64,000 bases of DNA from Takakia lepidozioides (lineage: Eukaryota; Streptophyta; Takakiopsida; Takakiales; Takakiaceae): NCBI GenBank assembly GCA_030704615.1, contig CM060732.1:75869053-75933052 (forward strand), in the 5' to 3' direction. Below the pieces are notes generated by a model that saw nothing but the letters and a program-made list of their open reading frames with translations, searched no databases and was not told the DNA's origin. This document shows, one piece after another, positions 31,368 to 43,583 of the stretch; the stretch's first letter is position 1; every line of letters begins with the position of its first letter. Position numbers and translations under genes: made by a program.

Positions 31368-32433
31368 TGGGTGGTCTCGCAGGCATTATGGCCGGCGGCA
31401 AGCAGGCCCACCCCCCCCTCGGGTTTCCTCAGGCGGTCCCCCTGATCCAGTGTCCTCATCTGATGATTCTCCCCGCCGTACATGCAGTAGCAGCTTGCAG
31501 GCCGATTGTGGCCCCTCTCCCTTTGTCTGTTTCTTTGCCTGATCCGGACGTTGTACCCCCGATTGTGCCTCCGGCATTACATCCTCAACCACCTCCACTT
31601 TCATCTCCTCCACTAGCAGTACCACCTCCACCTCCACCTCCACCTCCACGTACATGTGCCCCCCGAACCCCTATGAGGGGTCGGCTTCGCCCTAGGTTTC
31701 CTCCCTTTCAGCTTGGGCGGCATGAGCCGGATCCTCGCCCCCGATGGGAAGCGCATAGGACTATGTTACTGAGGACCGTCCAGCCTCGTTGTTGGGGGAA
31801 TCATCTCGACCCTCCTACCCCTATCCGAGAGAATGTGGAGTTCGAGTATTGGGGTAAACGGTATGTTGTGAGAGCCGCTACTGACCCTGCTATGGGTCGG
31901 GGTTTATTCACGGTCAATGATATTGTGGTTTCTCCTCGGAGAAACAACATGGTGGACTTGTTTCCCTACTAAAGTCCATACTACACCTCATGACAAACAT
32001 GTGCATCCCCTCACAATATACCGATGTATGACCACAAAAGCTCTCATGCCCATCGCTTCGCTCGTCCCATACTACATTGGTTCTCCTAGGATGATCAAAA
32101 GAACTGTTGATGAGCCCAGCAACATTGCCAAAGATATCGGGGTCACCATCACAAAATCTGACTCAATGTGAGACAACCCCGGTCTACGTACATCCTGTCC
32201 GTTGACACACAAAATGTAGGATAGGATGTATGGGGCTTCGAGGCGTAATGTATGGAACTCCCTACTAGTAAGACTATTAGGGCTGGCAGCGAGCTATTTG
32301 CCTCATATGAGTTCTCCCGGGATGATTGGGACCTCCGGTTACAGTATGAGTGGGATGTGTATGATAGAAATACGGTTCCTTTGAGACAGGGATCGTGTAG
32401 AGGGGCATTGGAGATATTCTCATGATGTACTTT
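31319..32433 (+). pseudogene. Proline-rich, SET-domain-like broken gene
   Basis: The first frame (31319-31972) has a Pro-rich N-terminal half that includes a (CCACCT)n microsatellite, then FEYWGKRYVVRAATDPAMGR and GLFTVNDIVVSPRR. The R-x-GRGLF-x-x-NDI pattern is the usual start of a SET domain (S-x-x-GxGxFAxxDI). A stop follows at 31970. Around 32190-32410, in other frames, YILSVDTQNVG and then LPTSKTIRAGSELFASYEFS appear, resembling the end of a SET domain (I-x-x-GEEL-x-x-Y). The central N-H-S-C-x-P-N motif is not seen. The frames do not connect, so this is a remnant. It could be an accessory gene carried by the CACTA element to its right. Confidence 0.4.
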
Positions 32434-34250
32434 GTATACATCCGATTAATTGATTGATGTAAATATTTTTCTTCTTGCTCGTGTGGGTTGCAACTTTGTA
32501 TATGTGATCTGAACATACCTATGCACATGTGGACCAAATATGAGCTTGAACCAAGTTCATTCAATGGGTCATTCTAGTATTGAACGCAGCTACGTGTCGT
32601 AGAAACGGAAAATTGCGTTTCGCCTGCACATGATTTTATTTTATTTTATTTATTTTCAAGCCATATGCTTAATGATAGCATATGCAATGTGTGTGCAAAA
32701 TTTGGGAGTAAACAAAAGTCATTTGGACCCATAACCATATTGTGTTCTCTCATTTGTACTCCAAAGTTGAGTTATCTTCAACTTCATGTATTTTTTATAG
32801 AGAGTTTTGCAAAAGTGACCCTAGAAACACACTTATTTTTTTTTTCCATTTTTTTTGGTCCAATGTTTTGCATGGATGTAGTGGTGCAAACCCCAATGTC
32901 ACAGAACAATATAGAGCCAAAAATAAAATCATTACGCCCCTCAAAACCGCAATCATATATTTTCTAGATGTAAATATTCATTTTAAATTCTTTTAAATTC
33001 GATTTAATTCAAAATTGGTTCAAGGGTGAGTGCTTCGTTGGGGGGCAAATGTTTTTTTTTTTTTTTTTTGCTGGATCTTTGCACATGTGTTGCACACATA
33101 TTTAAGCATATGTGGGAAAAAATGAAACTTGAGCCACATCCGTTTGATGGGTGCAATGGCATGAGAGGATTTTCTTTCACATTAAAAATTGTTTGATAGG
33201 GTGAACGCGTCCTTGGGAAGGCAAATGATTTTGTTTGGGTTTGAAACTTTGCATGTGTGACGTTGCGCACATACATGTAATTATTGAATGACATATTTGA
33301 TGCATACACACATTGAAGGTTGTTATTTGCATTTCGCTTATAATAAGTTGTGTGGTTGCAATGACACATTATAATATATGCTCGTATGTTCATTTGTTCG
33401 TATTAGGACTTTGTCCATCCCTTCCCGGTGCTTTCTTGGGGGACCTGATCCGAAAACAACCCAAGTACATTAGGTGGGAGCCGTGGGCGAGACGCCACCC
33501 CCACTGGCGATCAAGTACTGAACGATGATGACGATGACAGTGACATTGATTGTCGCGCACTTTCCTTCGGTAAGCTCCCCTTCACATCATAGTTAATCGC
33601 TTTGATGCGCGCGCCTAACTCCCAAACTGGCCGCCGCGCCAACTCGGAGCTTCGGCTGCTCACCGGGACATAACGGTCCCCCTTTACTCCTCCACAAGAC
33701 CCTCGCTCACTCTGGGCCTAGTGGAAATTCCCTTTGGTTGTTGGCAGTCTGGAACAGCTCCCCACACCTTGGTCGCTTTCCGGCTCATACGCTGGTGAGT
33801 CTTGGCCCACCCACCACGGCCCCAATGGACCGTGATGAGTCCCAAGACTCCCCACGACTCCCACCACAAGGTCTCCGCCCCATGGTGAGTCCTATGCCAC
33901 CACAAAGACCCACTAAGCTACCACCACCCTCGTGGAACCACCCCCACCGCAACCCGGTGTGCGGGGCTCCACCTAGTGAGCGCATTCGCCTCCTGAGTGC
34001 CTTGGGCACTCAAGGGTGCTTCAGCCCCCATACCTATTGTTGCCACTGCCCCCACCACAGGGGCAACCCCTCTTGTGTCCCGATCCCTTGCCCTGAAGGC
34101 AAAGGGCCGCGACATTGATAGCAGCACTGAGGATGGAATTAACCAGGAGGATGTGCAAGCTGAAGGATCTCTTAATGCATCATATAGGCGCTGATACAAC
34201 CCATGGAGAAGAAACCAGGCCAATCGCTGATCCTGAAATGAGCCCCTCAA
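32434..34250. other. No clear gene; low-complexity and Pro-rich stretch
   Basis: The part 32.6-33.4 kb is AT-rich with a T run at 33051-33070. At 33514-33575 an acidic stretch (NDDDDDSDIDCRALSFG) ends in a donor-like gtaagc and could be an N-terminal exon of the following transposase. From 33.68 to 34.0 kb the DNA is CCAC-rich and its open frames are Pro-rich on one strand and Gly/Trp-rich on the other, which suggests composition and not coding. At 34008-34125 the sequence resembles 38393-38500. Confidence 0.45.
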
Positions 34251-37200
34251 ATGACATGGAGATGGACTCCCTTGTACGAAGGGGCAAAAGTGAGTCAACT
34301 TTCAACTGTCTTACTATTGCTCAATCTTCAAGTTCGATTTGGCATAAGTAATGTTGGGATGTCTGCCATAATGCGAACTATTGCGGACTATATCATTGCT
34401 CTACACTTGAAACCCAAGATGCCACAGTTGCGGAAAGAGGCACGCGAAGTGTTGGACTCCGTGGGGATGGGCTATAAGATTTTTCATGCATGTCCATGTG
34501 ATAAAACACTATACTACGGAGAGGATTCGCGTCTCACCAAGTGCCCAAAGTGCAAGGAAGACTGATATCGAGATGATGTCCAAGGGAAAAAAGTACCACG
34601 CAAGGTATAAGCGCCATCCCCCCTCGCATGGAAATTTTCTTCTTTAATCTTGTCAATGCATGTCAAGTATATTCCACAAAGTTTGGGGTTTAGAGAATAG
34701 TACTCATGCAAGATCTGATTGTGGCTTTGGAAGGAGTAAATAATACTAGCGATGTTCGATTTTGACCATTCACGCCCAAATGAGGGAGAGGCTGTATAAA
34801 GGGAAAGACATAAAGGTGTTGTATTATGTGTCATAATGGGATGATTATATGTGGGGGACGTGGGGTATTTCATCCTAGAAAATGCATTACTTTCCGTTCA
34901 TCCCGCGATTGAAGGCACACTACCGAAGCCCGGAGTTGGCAACATTGATGAGATGACACGCCTCGCATCGGAGCCCCCCGGGAAAGTTGTGCGGGCCACA
35001 AGATTCACAAATATGGAGGCATACTGAAGAGATGTGGCATTTTCTCTTGGATGACCCACGACATGTCCGCCTCGGCTTCTCCTCGGATGGGGTCAACCCA
35101 TACTCTGTCCAGTCATGTAGTCATTCCACTTGGCCGGTGACCATGGTGAATTACAACATCCCTCCGTATCTTTCAATAAAAAAAGGCCATATCATGTTGG
35201 CTGCCATTGTACCAAGTGAGTGTTTCCATTTCATGCTTATTATTCCCTTGGATTTTATATTAATTTAATGATCTCTGGCGCAATTCGGATGCAAGATTGA
35301 TGAGTGACATAATCATGGAATAAGACATGTAATTCATTATGTAGTATAATTTATATTGGTGGAGCATTGAAACAATGATGTGAATGTCTCATAGGGAAAA
35401 AACAAGTGACAAACATGGACATGTACTTGCGACCTCTAGTTGATGAACTTAAGGAGCTATGGAGGGGGGTCCTGACATTGGATACTTCACTGGACCCTAG
35501 CCGGACAATCTTTTCAGATGAGAGGCATATTGCTTTGGACAACGCATGATTATCCAGGTATATTATGTCTCCATGAAGAACCCGCGTACATTTACTTGTC
35601 AAGGCCGGATAGTCTTGTCAAGGCGACAGTCTTGTGCACCGTAGTGGGGTAGATGGCACTATGGGCCATGCACATGAGAACTTCTTGTCTTGGCTAATGT
35701 GGCGGGATGTGTACATGACTAACTGTTTGCTCGGGGCTAAGCACCAAAGGGTACCATGCGTGCTTGTATTGTGGCGATGATCTTGATGCACATAGCTCCC
35801 GCCATCTTCGCAAGATGGTGTATCCCAACTACCACAAGTTTCTTCCTATGAGCCATCGATGGAGAAGAAGAGAGAAACACTTGTTTGATGACAAAGAGAG
35901 GGTACGTCCTCCCCCTGTGACACCATCCGGGCAGTTTTGGGAAGACCGATGGAAAGAGGTCCATGCGGGCATGGTTGGTGAAGTGGATGTGCTCGGCATG
36001 AAGCGATTTTCTCAATCTTCTATGAGTTGCCATATTGGGTGGTACGTATTCCATAAAAACACCGTCAATATCCCTATGCATGCATGTGATATTGCACATT
36101 TGGTATGCGTTACATTGTCATTTTCACGTCAAAAAATTTGTGTAAGTATTTGTAGGTGGGGATATATGTAGGACCTGAAGATTCGTCATCTTCTAAATCT
36201 TCCCATGCATATTGAAAAAAATGTCTGCTCGTCTTTTTTTCGGGTTCTTCATGGCACGTCGGCAAAGAAGGGAGTGGCTGCAAAAGAAGATTCTCTCGGT
36301 GTTAGAAATGAGTTTGAGGAGCAGGGTCGCATGCGCCATCTATGGGTCGAAGAAAATGGTGTGGACCCAAAAGGTGTTGTACGGTGAAAGTATAGGTGCG
36401 CATCTTGGCAATGGACAAAGGATGAATACAAGAATGTGATAGCCACCATACGTGCTGTCCGAACACCAACTGGTTATGGGTCATCCCTCCGTATGAAGTT
36501 CAATGAAGACAGGGTCCATGGTTTGAAGTCTCATGACTACCACAATATTTTGCAAGACATCTTGCCCATTGTAGTACGTGGGACATTGACTCCCGAGGTC
36601 CGCAAGACAATCTACACATTGGGAGGCTTGTTCCGGTGGATTTGCTCCAAAGAGTTAGAGGAAGTGGATTTTCCACGCATGAAGAAGGAGGTGGCGGAGT
36701 GAATATGTATGTTGGAGATGAACCTTCCCCCCTCCTTCTTTGACATCCAAGTGCACTTAGTGGAAGAGGCTTCGATTGCCGGCCCCGTTCTTTCTTGGTG
36801 GATGTACTTCCTTGAGCGTTACATGAAGACTTTGAAAGCATTTGTAAGACAAATGGCGTACCCAGAGGGTAGCATGGCGGAGAGGTATACATTGCAAGAA
36901 GCTATGTTCTATTGCATGGAGTATATGGCAAGGGTGGATAATGAGCCCCTCGGATGTGGAAGGAAGAGGAGGATGCACGAACCAATGACATCATTTTGCC
37001 CAAAAAATCGAAGAGGGTAAAATTGCCGACCTTGGTTATTGAGCAAGCGCATGACTTTATACTGAAGAACATCCCATCCGTACATGAATGGGAGGCAAGA
37101 TACAATAACCTTGTTCAACAACGAGAGGATGAGACGCTTGCATGGAGGCGGAACCATCCAAGGCCGGTTACTAGACGCTGTCGACGAGGAGCGGGCCGTC

Positions 37201-38130
37201 GGAATGTTCCTTCACAAGACTTGCCCGTGGAATTGCAGCCTCTAAGTTCATTCCAACAGTGGCTCAAGACTTCAGTTTATGACGCCGTTTCTCAAGGTGA
37301 TTTCAGATATGATGCAAGACCTTGCAAGTGACCCCTCTCAATTCGCGACCTCATACACGGCGGTTTGGGATCACGGTCGTCATTTCCGCATTTGTGCTCT
37401 TGACATGAAGTGCAAAATAACGTTTGATTCTGGCTTGTGTGCCACATATTGACAAGACTCCGTGTGGGGTAAAGGAGATACATGACCTGCTATGAGCAAA
37501 CTTGAGTACATTGGAGAGCTTGAGAGCATATTCCAACTTCAGTATACAAGGTACCGACCTCTTCTCTTCAAGGCAAGGTGGTTCTAGCCACATCTTGTGG
37601 GGCCCTCCGCAACACTAGTACGAGATGATTGTGGTTTAATGCGTGTCAATGCAGATAGGCTCAACCCTACTCATCGTCCCTCCGATGAGCCTTTTGCATT
37701 TCCATCAGACATAAAACAAGTTTTCATCTCCGATGACAAAACAAGAAGGGGAAATTGGAAGGTGGTTGTGCATGCTCAGCCAAGAGGAAGACGTATCTAT
37801 CATGGTCTCGGATCTCCACGGGGTGAGGAAATTACGGTGGAGGGACGGACTGGTCATAATGATGCTGATGATGGAGGTTGGGTAGAGGGGGTAAAAGAGG
37901 ATGATGACGCCCCGGAGAATGCATCCCAGACCCTATATGATAAAGCTCCAGAAGATACGGATGTTGGACAAGGAGATGAAGACACGGCCATTGACAACGA
38001 GGTGGAGGATGATTCGGAGGTGTATTTTGAGGGCCGGCCCATTTATGACGATGACTCCGATGACCAAGAAGACTTGCAGCTTGATGAAGATGAAGAATCT
38101 CCGGATGCCACCTTGACACGCCCGAGCGTG
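34251..38130 (+). pseudogene. CACTA TNP2-like transposase with DUF4218, degenerate
   Basis: Plus-strand pieces follow TNP2 order. PLYEGAKVSQLSTVLLLLNL and GYKIFHACPCDKTLYYGEDS (34251-34565) form the N-terminal zinc-binding region. DDPRHVRLGFSSDGVNPYSV and HSTWPVTMVNYNIPPYLSI (35060-35190) are the Transposase_21 core with its Asp. YLRPLVDELKELWRG is near 35430. NYHKFLPMSHRWRRREKHLF is at 35830. NLPMHIEKNVCSSFFRVLHG is at 36199. Then DUF4218: LKSHDYHNILQDILPIVVRG, a TGA at 36700 inside the E-x-C-M-L-E motif, NLPPSFFDIQVHLVEEAS and RYTLQEAMFYCMEYMA. The tail (37597-38196) has RGNWKVVVHAQPRGRRIYHG and a very acidic end. Frame changes make it inactive, though some gaps could be introns. Relation to CACTA elements 1 and 2 is unproven, as the ends differ. 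Confidence 0.85.
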
Positions 38131-38392
38131 GCAAGTGGGGCTGCCCCCCTTTGCGACGGCCAGGCGTGGCAAGAAAGGGCTACCTCTTGCCCTTAAGGCC
38201 ACCTTGCCACGTCCCGGCGTAGCAGGATGATCCCGGCGCTGGGGGGCGACACCTGGGCGCTGGGTTGTCACGCGGCGACATCACAAGCAATGCCGGGGCG
38301 CCGCCGTTGCCACGCCCCGGCGTCGCACGCTCAGCGCCGCGCGGGGCATGGGGCGCGGCTGTCGTCACTAACCCCCCCTTTTTGCAGTAGTG
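38100..38392. mobile_element. Right subterminal repeats and terminus of the TNP2 element
   Basis: A GC-rich stretch holds four or more copies of a CCCGGCGTnGCA-like motif (38121, 38161, 38213, 38319). It ends in CCCCCCTTTTTGCAGTAGTG, i.e. CACTACTGCAAAAAGG read inwards, followed by TCA. I could not find the matching left CACTACTGC end between 28 and 34.3 kb, so the left border is open. Confidence 0.75.
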
Positions 38393-40478
38393 TCAAGGGC
38401 TGTTCAGCCCCCACTTCCACTTATATTAATGCTAGCCCCCAGCACAAAAACAGCCCCACTCATGTTCCGACCCCCCAAGGCAAAGCGCCGTGACAGTGGA
38501 TATGCTTTCTACAGTCATCATTGCTAGTTTCTTCAATAGTTCGACCTTAGTTGCTGTAGCCTTTGTTTCCCGCTTTTGTTGTCCGCAACGATCCTTGCTC
38601 ATGGATGCTCGCCCACATGGACAATGGCTCTTTTGTTCTGCTTGGGATCTATTTTCTGTACAGGCGCAAGCCTGCCTACCATCTTTTTGAAGAGTTGATT
38701 GCTCAAAGTTTGGAGTACTTATATGACACCATCATGGACCGCATGCATTGACTCCAACATGAGCTCACCGTTGTGTTTTCTGATGTATACTAGACGAGAC
38801 TCTTATCTTGTGCTGGGATATGGCTCACACTATGACCAACCATCACACCTTTTCGTTTGTCTTCTGATGTTTTTGCCATTGATCTTCACATAATATAGAC
38901 TGGGTCTGTTACATCCTTATGTGATAAGCTTGCAACGATGCATTTGTCACCGCTCTTATGATGGGAGTGCACCACGACTCCACATTGTGCATGATACAAC
39001 ATTGGTCGCGCATGAGACAAGATTTTATGTTCTACGAGAGCAGACACATGTTATTGTCACCTTTGAGTGACGACATGATTTTTCCTCCTCGTGCCTCACA
39101 CATAGAAATGTGGTACGGTATGCAAGATAGATACTGTAAAACTTTCAAGCCAAACAACATTTATTATTATTAGGGTCCATTGTATTTGCTTATGGGGGGG
39201 ATCAAAATGATCTCTATAGCTTAGCAATTCAAGGTGAGCCAATTGCAAAAATTAACTCCTTTGTAATTAGATGTTTCACTCAATCCTGGGCCACAATGAC
39301 GGTGAGGATAAAGTTTGATAAAGTTTGTTGGCCCTGCCTTTAGCAGGGACTAGGGATTCACTTGCATGTAGTACCTTAAGACCTTTATATCTTGAGTGGG
39401 TCCCACCTGGGCACAAGCTCGTTGTGTTCCCTATGTGTTCCATTGATGGATGGATGTAGATGTTGGCCCTGCCTTTAGTGGTTATTTTTCTTAAAAAATG
39501 TGCTTACTTTAGATAGAGACGCGCTGCACGCAGCAGGGTCGAAACCTTTCTCTCTCCCTCCAGTCGGCCTTTTCTCATCGATACAATGCGACCATACTGT
39601 AGCAACATCTCGCATCGGTCTTCGTTCCTTATCTCTCTCCATATTCAGTTTCTTACTGCCTTTTAGTCGGCGATGTAATGGCCCAGTGATCTCTATCCTT
39701 TACATTCTCTCCCCGTAACGCAGGAGTAGATTCTCACTATCAGCAATTTCTCTCTCAATAGATTTCAAGCGGAGGGTATGGGGTAGCAACCTCCCTAGTC
39801 CTCACCTCCCCTCGCTCTGTCTTTCATGCAGGTCTACAGAGGGTTGGCAGATGCCATTTCTGGATCTTAAAGAGCATCAAGAAGTAGCGTCCATGTCTTT
39901 CTTGCTGAGTGGACTTGGTTACCAAGGGCTTCAAGAGAATGGACCTGTCTCGGATCTATTTGAAATCATATCTGGTGGCTACAAGTTTCGGTCTTTTATA
40001 TTTTTCGCTCATTGACTTTGGCATAAGTCAATCTCCGGGTACTAGACACAGGCAATCACGATTTATTTTGTCAAATATGTAGAGAAAGTGATGCACAGAG
40101 CGACAAATAAGAGAAATGGAGACCACTTCAGGCGTCCTACGGGGTGTACATTCCTGTCTGAGAACGTGGGAACGATCTATGCATTGATCTGAGCAAGTGA
40201 ATACTTGTGCATAGAACCTTGCTAAAGATAGTTACGATTTCAGACAGCTGTTGATCAGAGTTGAACGTAAGAGTAGGTTAGTTCTCTTTCCATCATTGAA
40301 CCCTCCCATGTTCTATCTTGGAGCTCTGAAGTTGCTTCTGATTCACAACACCTATATCTGTACATCTCTTTCTTACAAAATTCCACTGCACACTTCAATC
40401 CCTCTTCCTCTCTTCAATATACAGTACTAAGTCGTCACAAAAATAAGTGAAACGTGCCCACTTCCTGCTCCAGCCGGA
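38393..40478. other. No firm gene
   Basis: The first ~110 bp resemble 34008-34125. At 38563-38751 one frame reads VVRNDPCSWMLAHMDNGSFV and LGIYFLYRRKPAYHLFEELI, which looks protein-like but has no recognised family and no start. Beyond 38.76 kb stops are frequent in all frames. TGTTGGCCCTGCCTTTAG occurs at 39328 and 39462 as a small local repeat. Confidence 0.4.
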
Positions 40479-40709
40479 CCAAAGGCGGGTCCAGTGCAAT
40501 TTGCAGAGATAGGGAAACCTGCCAGGGATTTATTACACAAGGGATGTACAGGAGGTCACCTGGTGTCAATCTCCTGCCTGGGCCCTTGTGGTGCCACATT
40601 GACATCCACTGCCACCATTGTACACGATGTCACAATCGGCGTCATGTCCACCAGCTTCAAGGAGGGCAAGCATAAACATGATCTCTCCTTCAGCACTCTG
40701 AATAATAAG
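40479..40709 (+). pseudogene. VDAC (mitochondrial porin) N-terminal exon
   Basis: The frame reads PKAGPVQFAEIGKPARDLLH, then KGCTGGHLVSISCLGPCGAT, LTSTATIVHDVTIGVMSTSF and KEGKHKHDLSFSTLNNK, ending before gtgctgtc, a possible donor. Plant VDACs start with a short tail, (F/Y)-x-x-IGKxARDLL, and beta strands ending in a V-x-T-x-S-N segment, which fits well. VDAC forms the beta-barrel channel of the mitochondrial outer membrane. There is no ATG just upstream and I cannot find the remaining ~200 residues downstream to 41.8 kb. It is either a lone exon of a large gene or a fragment. Confidence 0.6.
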
Positions 40710-41929
40710 GTGCTGTCTTTCCCTCTTTAATCAAGTGTCTCGTTTGAGTGCTCACCCTTTTTTTTCACTGTCAGCAACTACATCGTATGATGCCTATTCC
40801 AGTATTGGCTTACTCAAGAATTCAGGTATGATGATAGTGGACATGAGCTCACATATTTTGGCATTGTTTCCTCTCAATTGAATGTGGAGTGAAACTTTGT
40901 AAAGAAGCCATTTGATGCAGAGAGCTACCCACTTGTTTCGAAAATGTGCTTGATAGACTTCCTCTTTTATGATCACTCCGTTTTCCCAAATTTTTATTTA
41001 TTTTCAATGGATGTGTGTCTCTCTATCTTGTGCAGATCAGCGCCACAACAGTGTGCACTAATTGTTACTGTCCGGGCTTGATACTGGGGCTGCAAACAGT
41101 GCTGCCTGGGGTATTGCATCAAGGAAAAGTTCAGGTCTGTGGACTTCTAACATGTTGTGCCTCTGGGTATTGCAAAATGTGTTCAAAACCCTAAACCCCA
41201 AATTTCCACAAGGAAATGAAGGAACTAGTGTGAAGACCACAGAGATGTAGTAATGGACAATACCTTCTGGATGTTGTATGCTATATATTTGACTAGGGGT
41301 TCCTGCCCACGAGTTGCATGCCATTGACATCATCCTATTCTAGATGATACATCTATCCCCTTAATGCAGATGAGATCCAAATGGAAATACCCACTCACAT
41401 GGAGCTCGAATAGGCTAGCGTGTGTCGGCCACCTGTTAGCACAGATAGGATGCGGCTATGACCACACTATGTGTCACACCTCATGGAAAGGGACTGGGAT
41501 AGGGTAAAAACAAAAAGGGTACATTAGAGGAGAGTGAAGTAGATAACTCCTGGTTTAAACATGTTCGGTATTACTATAGTGTGTATATATTGCACCAAGT
41601 ATTGTAATACTTGATTATGCATAGACTCGAATGCACTGATTGTACAAAATAAATATTATATGGATCTGTTCAAGTGTAATGTTGTATCGAAAATCTCATG
41701 GATGAGCATAACCAAGAAGTTAAGCTAGATTTCAAGTAACATCTGGTCATGGTTTTGGACATTCTGTTCTGACATTTCGGCCTAAGTGCCAATAACGGTG
41801 CAAAAGTATTCAGTGTTGTATATATTGGTGTTGGAATTGAGTGCTATATTGAGGAAAAAAACATTGGGCATTTGAAATCCGTACAGATACGCACGTTGAT
41901 ATTCCATCATTTTTTTTTCGTCGCATTTA

Positions 41930-42438
41930 GATATGCCAAACACCGGGAGCGGGACATTGATACAAAGTTGTCAAAAGAAGGGTTGGTTCGATATCATGAC
42001 TATCCGTTTGTTGCCGGAGATTGTCTCTTTGATTCCATGGCTTTTCTTTTGAACTACAGCCAAACTTCTGTGCTTCTGCGAGAAAATACAATGTGTCATT
42101 TTAAGAAAGCGCTGGATTTCCATACCCAGCCAGCTATAGATTGTCGAAGACAACTTTCTCCAGAATTTCTTCATAATAGACAAGTCAACACACTAGAAGG
42201 GTTGAAAAAATGCAATGGAGGATTGTGGGGAGACTTCACAGCTATTTTTTGGATGTCCGATTATCTTTCTTGTCCGATATTTGTTTGGTCCCGAACGAGT
42301 GCAAGAATCATGATTAAATGTGGTGGACAGTTCAAGCGTTTGAAGACGGATCGAACCATGGGGGTCATTCGAGCCCATAGTCCCGTCTTTCACAACAAGA
42401 CAATATATACAAAACCAATTTCAAGTGCAGGACATTGA
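41930..42438 (+). pseudogene. OTU-like cysteine protease exon
   Basis: An exon-like frame follows a poly-T acceptor (tttttttttcgtcgcatttag). It reads YAKHRERDIDTKLSKEGLVR, FVAGDCLFDSMAFLLNYSQT, SVLLRENTMCHFKKALDF, CNGGLWGDFTAIFWMSDYLS and CPIFVWSRTSARIMIK. D-C-L-F-D-S with an R-x-x-x shortly after, and W-G-D...L-x-CPIxV, is the OTU deubiquitinase pattern (Asp and nucleophile Cys in GDCLF). The catalytic His near the end is not obvious. OTU domains also occur in plant transposons, so it may be element-derived. No start or promoter is visible. Confidence 0.55.
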
Positions 42439-42685
42439 TACAGAGTTGTCAAAAGAAGGGTTAGATCGACAACATGACTATTCGTATGTTGCCGGAGATT
42501 ATCTCTTTGATTCAATGGCTTTTCTTTTGAATTATAACGAATGCAATGTGTCATTTAAAAAAAGCGTTGGATCTCCATACGCAACCGGCTATAGATTGCT
42601 TTCAAACTTCCCAACCATGTTAATCGTTTTATTCATCCAACAAAAGATTAATCTGATGCAACATTATAGCGAGCATTGTTGCTAG
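42428..42685 (+). pseudogene. Tandem partial OTU copy with lost catalytic Cys
   Basis: Directly after the first copy, DIDTELSKEGLDRQHDYSYV, AGDYLFDSMAFLLNYNECNV and SFKKSVGSPYATGYRLL repeat the same region. The nucleophile Cys of GDCLF is Tyr (TGT to TAT). About 40 bp are deleted after LLNYN, and the frame runs to a stop at 42683. It is a dead duplicate. Confidence 0.7.
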
Positions 42686-42829
42686 ATTTTTGACCATTAC
42701 AACAATTATACGCATTCTTATACCAACAATTGAAAAATATCAATTTATCCTAATATATGAATTCCAAATTTATGTCTTACTTATATAGATGCCAGGGCCT
42801 ACGTGTATGTCACTTTGTTTATCGTCCAG

Positions 42830-43583
42830 TGAATTTACAGAGCCAACTGCTCAACACACAGAGCCCATTGAGGGGCTAATGGAGGGTTGGTTGAAGCCAC
42901 ATGTTGAAGGATTGAACCCAGGATCACCCAGGTGAGGGTGAGGGTGTGGAAATCTGTCAGCCTTCGTTGAGAATAAAGTCTGAAGATGAGACACTCCCGC
43001 ATCGCTCTTGTTCTTTTGTTGACAGACATTCGACGATGGGAGCTGGAAAAGACCTCATGTTGATGTGTCTGGGTATGCAGGCCGAGCCAGGAGTAAAGAA
43101 CGGCTAGGCAGGAATTGTTCTTAGACTCTTCACAATGGTGTGACACACGGTTGTAAAGGTGAGGCTATTAGAGTTTGTGAAGAAGAGATTTCGTTGTAGA
43201 ACATTATGTTTGTTCTGAAGATGCTCAGATAAATAACATCTTGCTCTTTGTCCTGAAATAATTGCATTTTTTCTCGAACTGTCAGTATCTGAAGGTTGCA
43301 CTTTCTGATCAGGACGTGAGGGTTGGCTGTTATCGTTATAGTAGAATTATTTCAAGGCATAGCTACTCAGCTGCACGTCGGTGGTTTTCACAGAATGATC
43401 ACGGATATATGGATTTCCCAACGGAAGTGGATAAAGGAGGCCCTATGGATGGATAGTGGGTGAAACCCTCGGGTGCAAGCAGAGCTAGGGGCAATGACAT
43501 TAGTTTGAGCGCAGTCTGGTGATGGTTCTAATTTTGGTGGACCTCAAGGTGGAGAATACAGCGGGTAGTGCAAACCTGTCTTC
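42830..43583. other. Upstream region of PPR gene A, duplicated upstream of gene B
   Basis: GGATGGATAGTGGGTGAAAC followed by CTCGGGTGCAAGCAGAGCTA (43444-43484) matches 47685-47731 upstream of gene B, and GGCAGGAATTGTTCTTAGAC with TTCACAATGGTG (43109-43140) matches 47233-47265. In gene A the shared block contains ATGGATGGATAG, so it is not coding there. Confidence 0.7.

Noticed and set aside
33738-34298. Proline-rich plus-strand and Gly/Trp-rich minus-strand frames
   Set aside because: Both follow from the CCAC-rich composition; neither has a domain or splice support.
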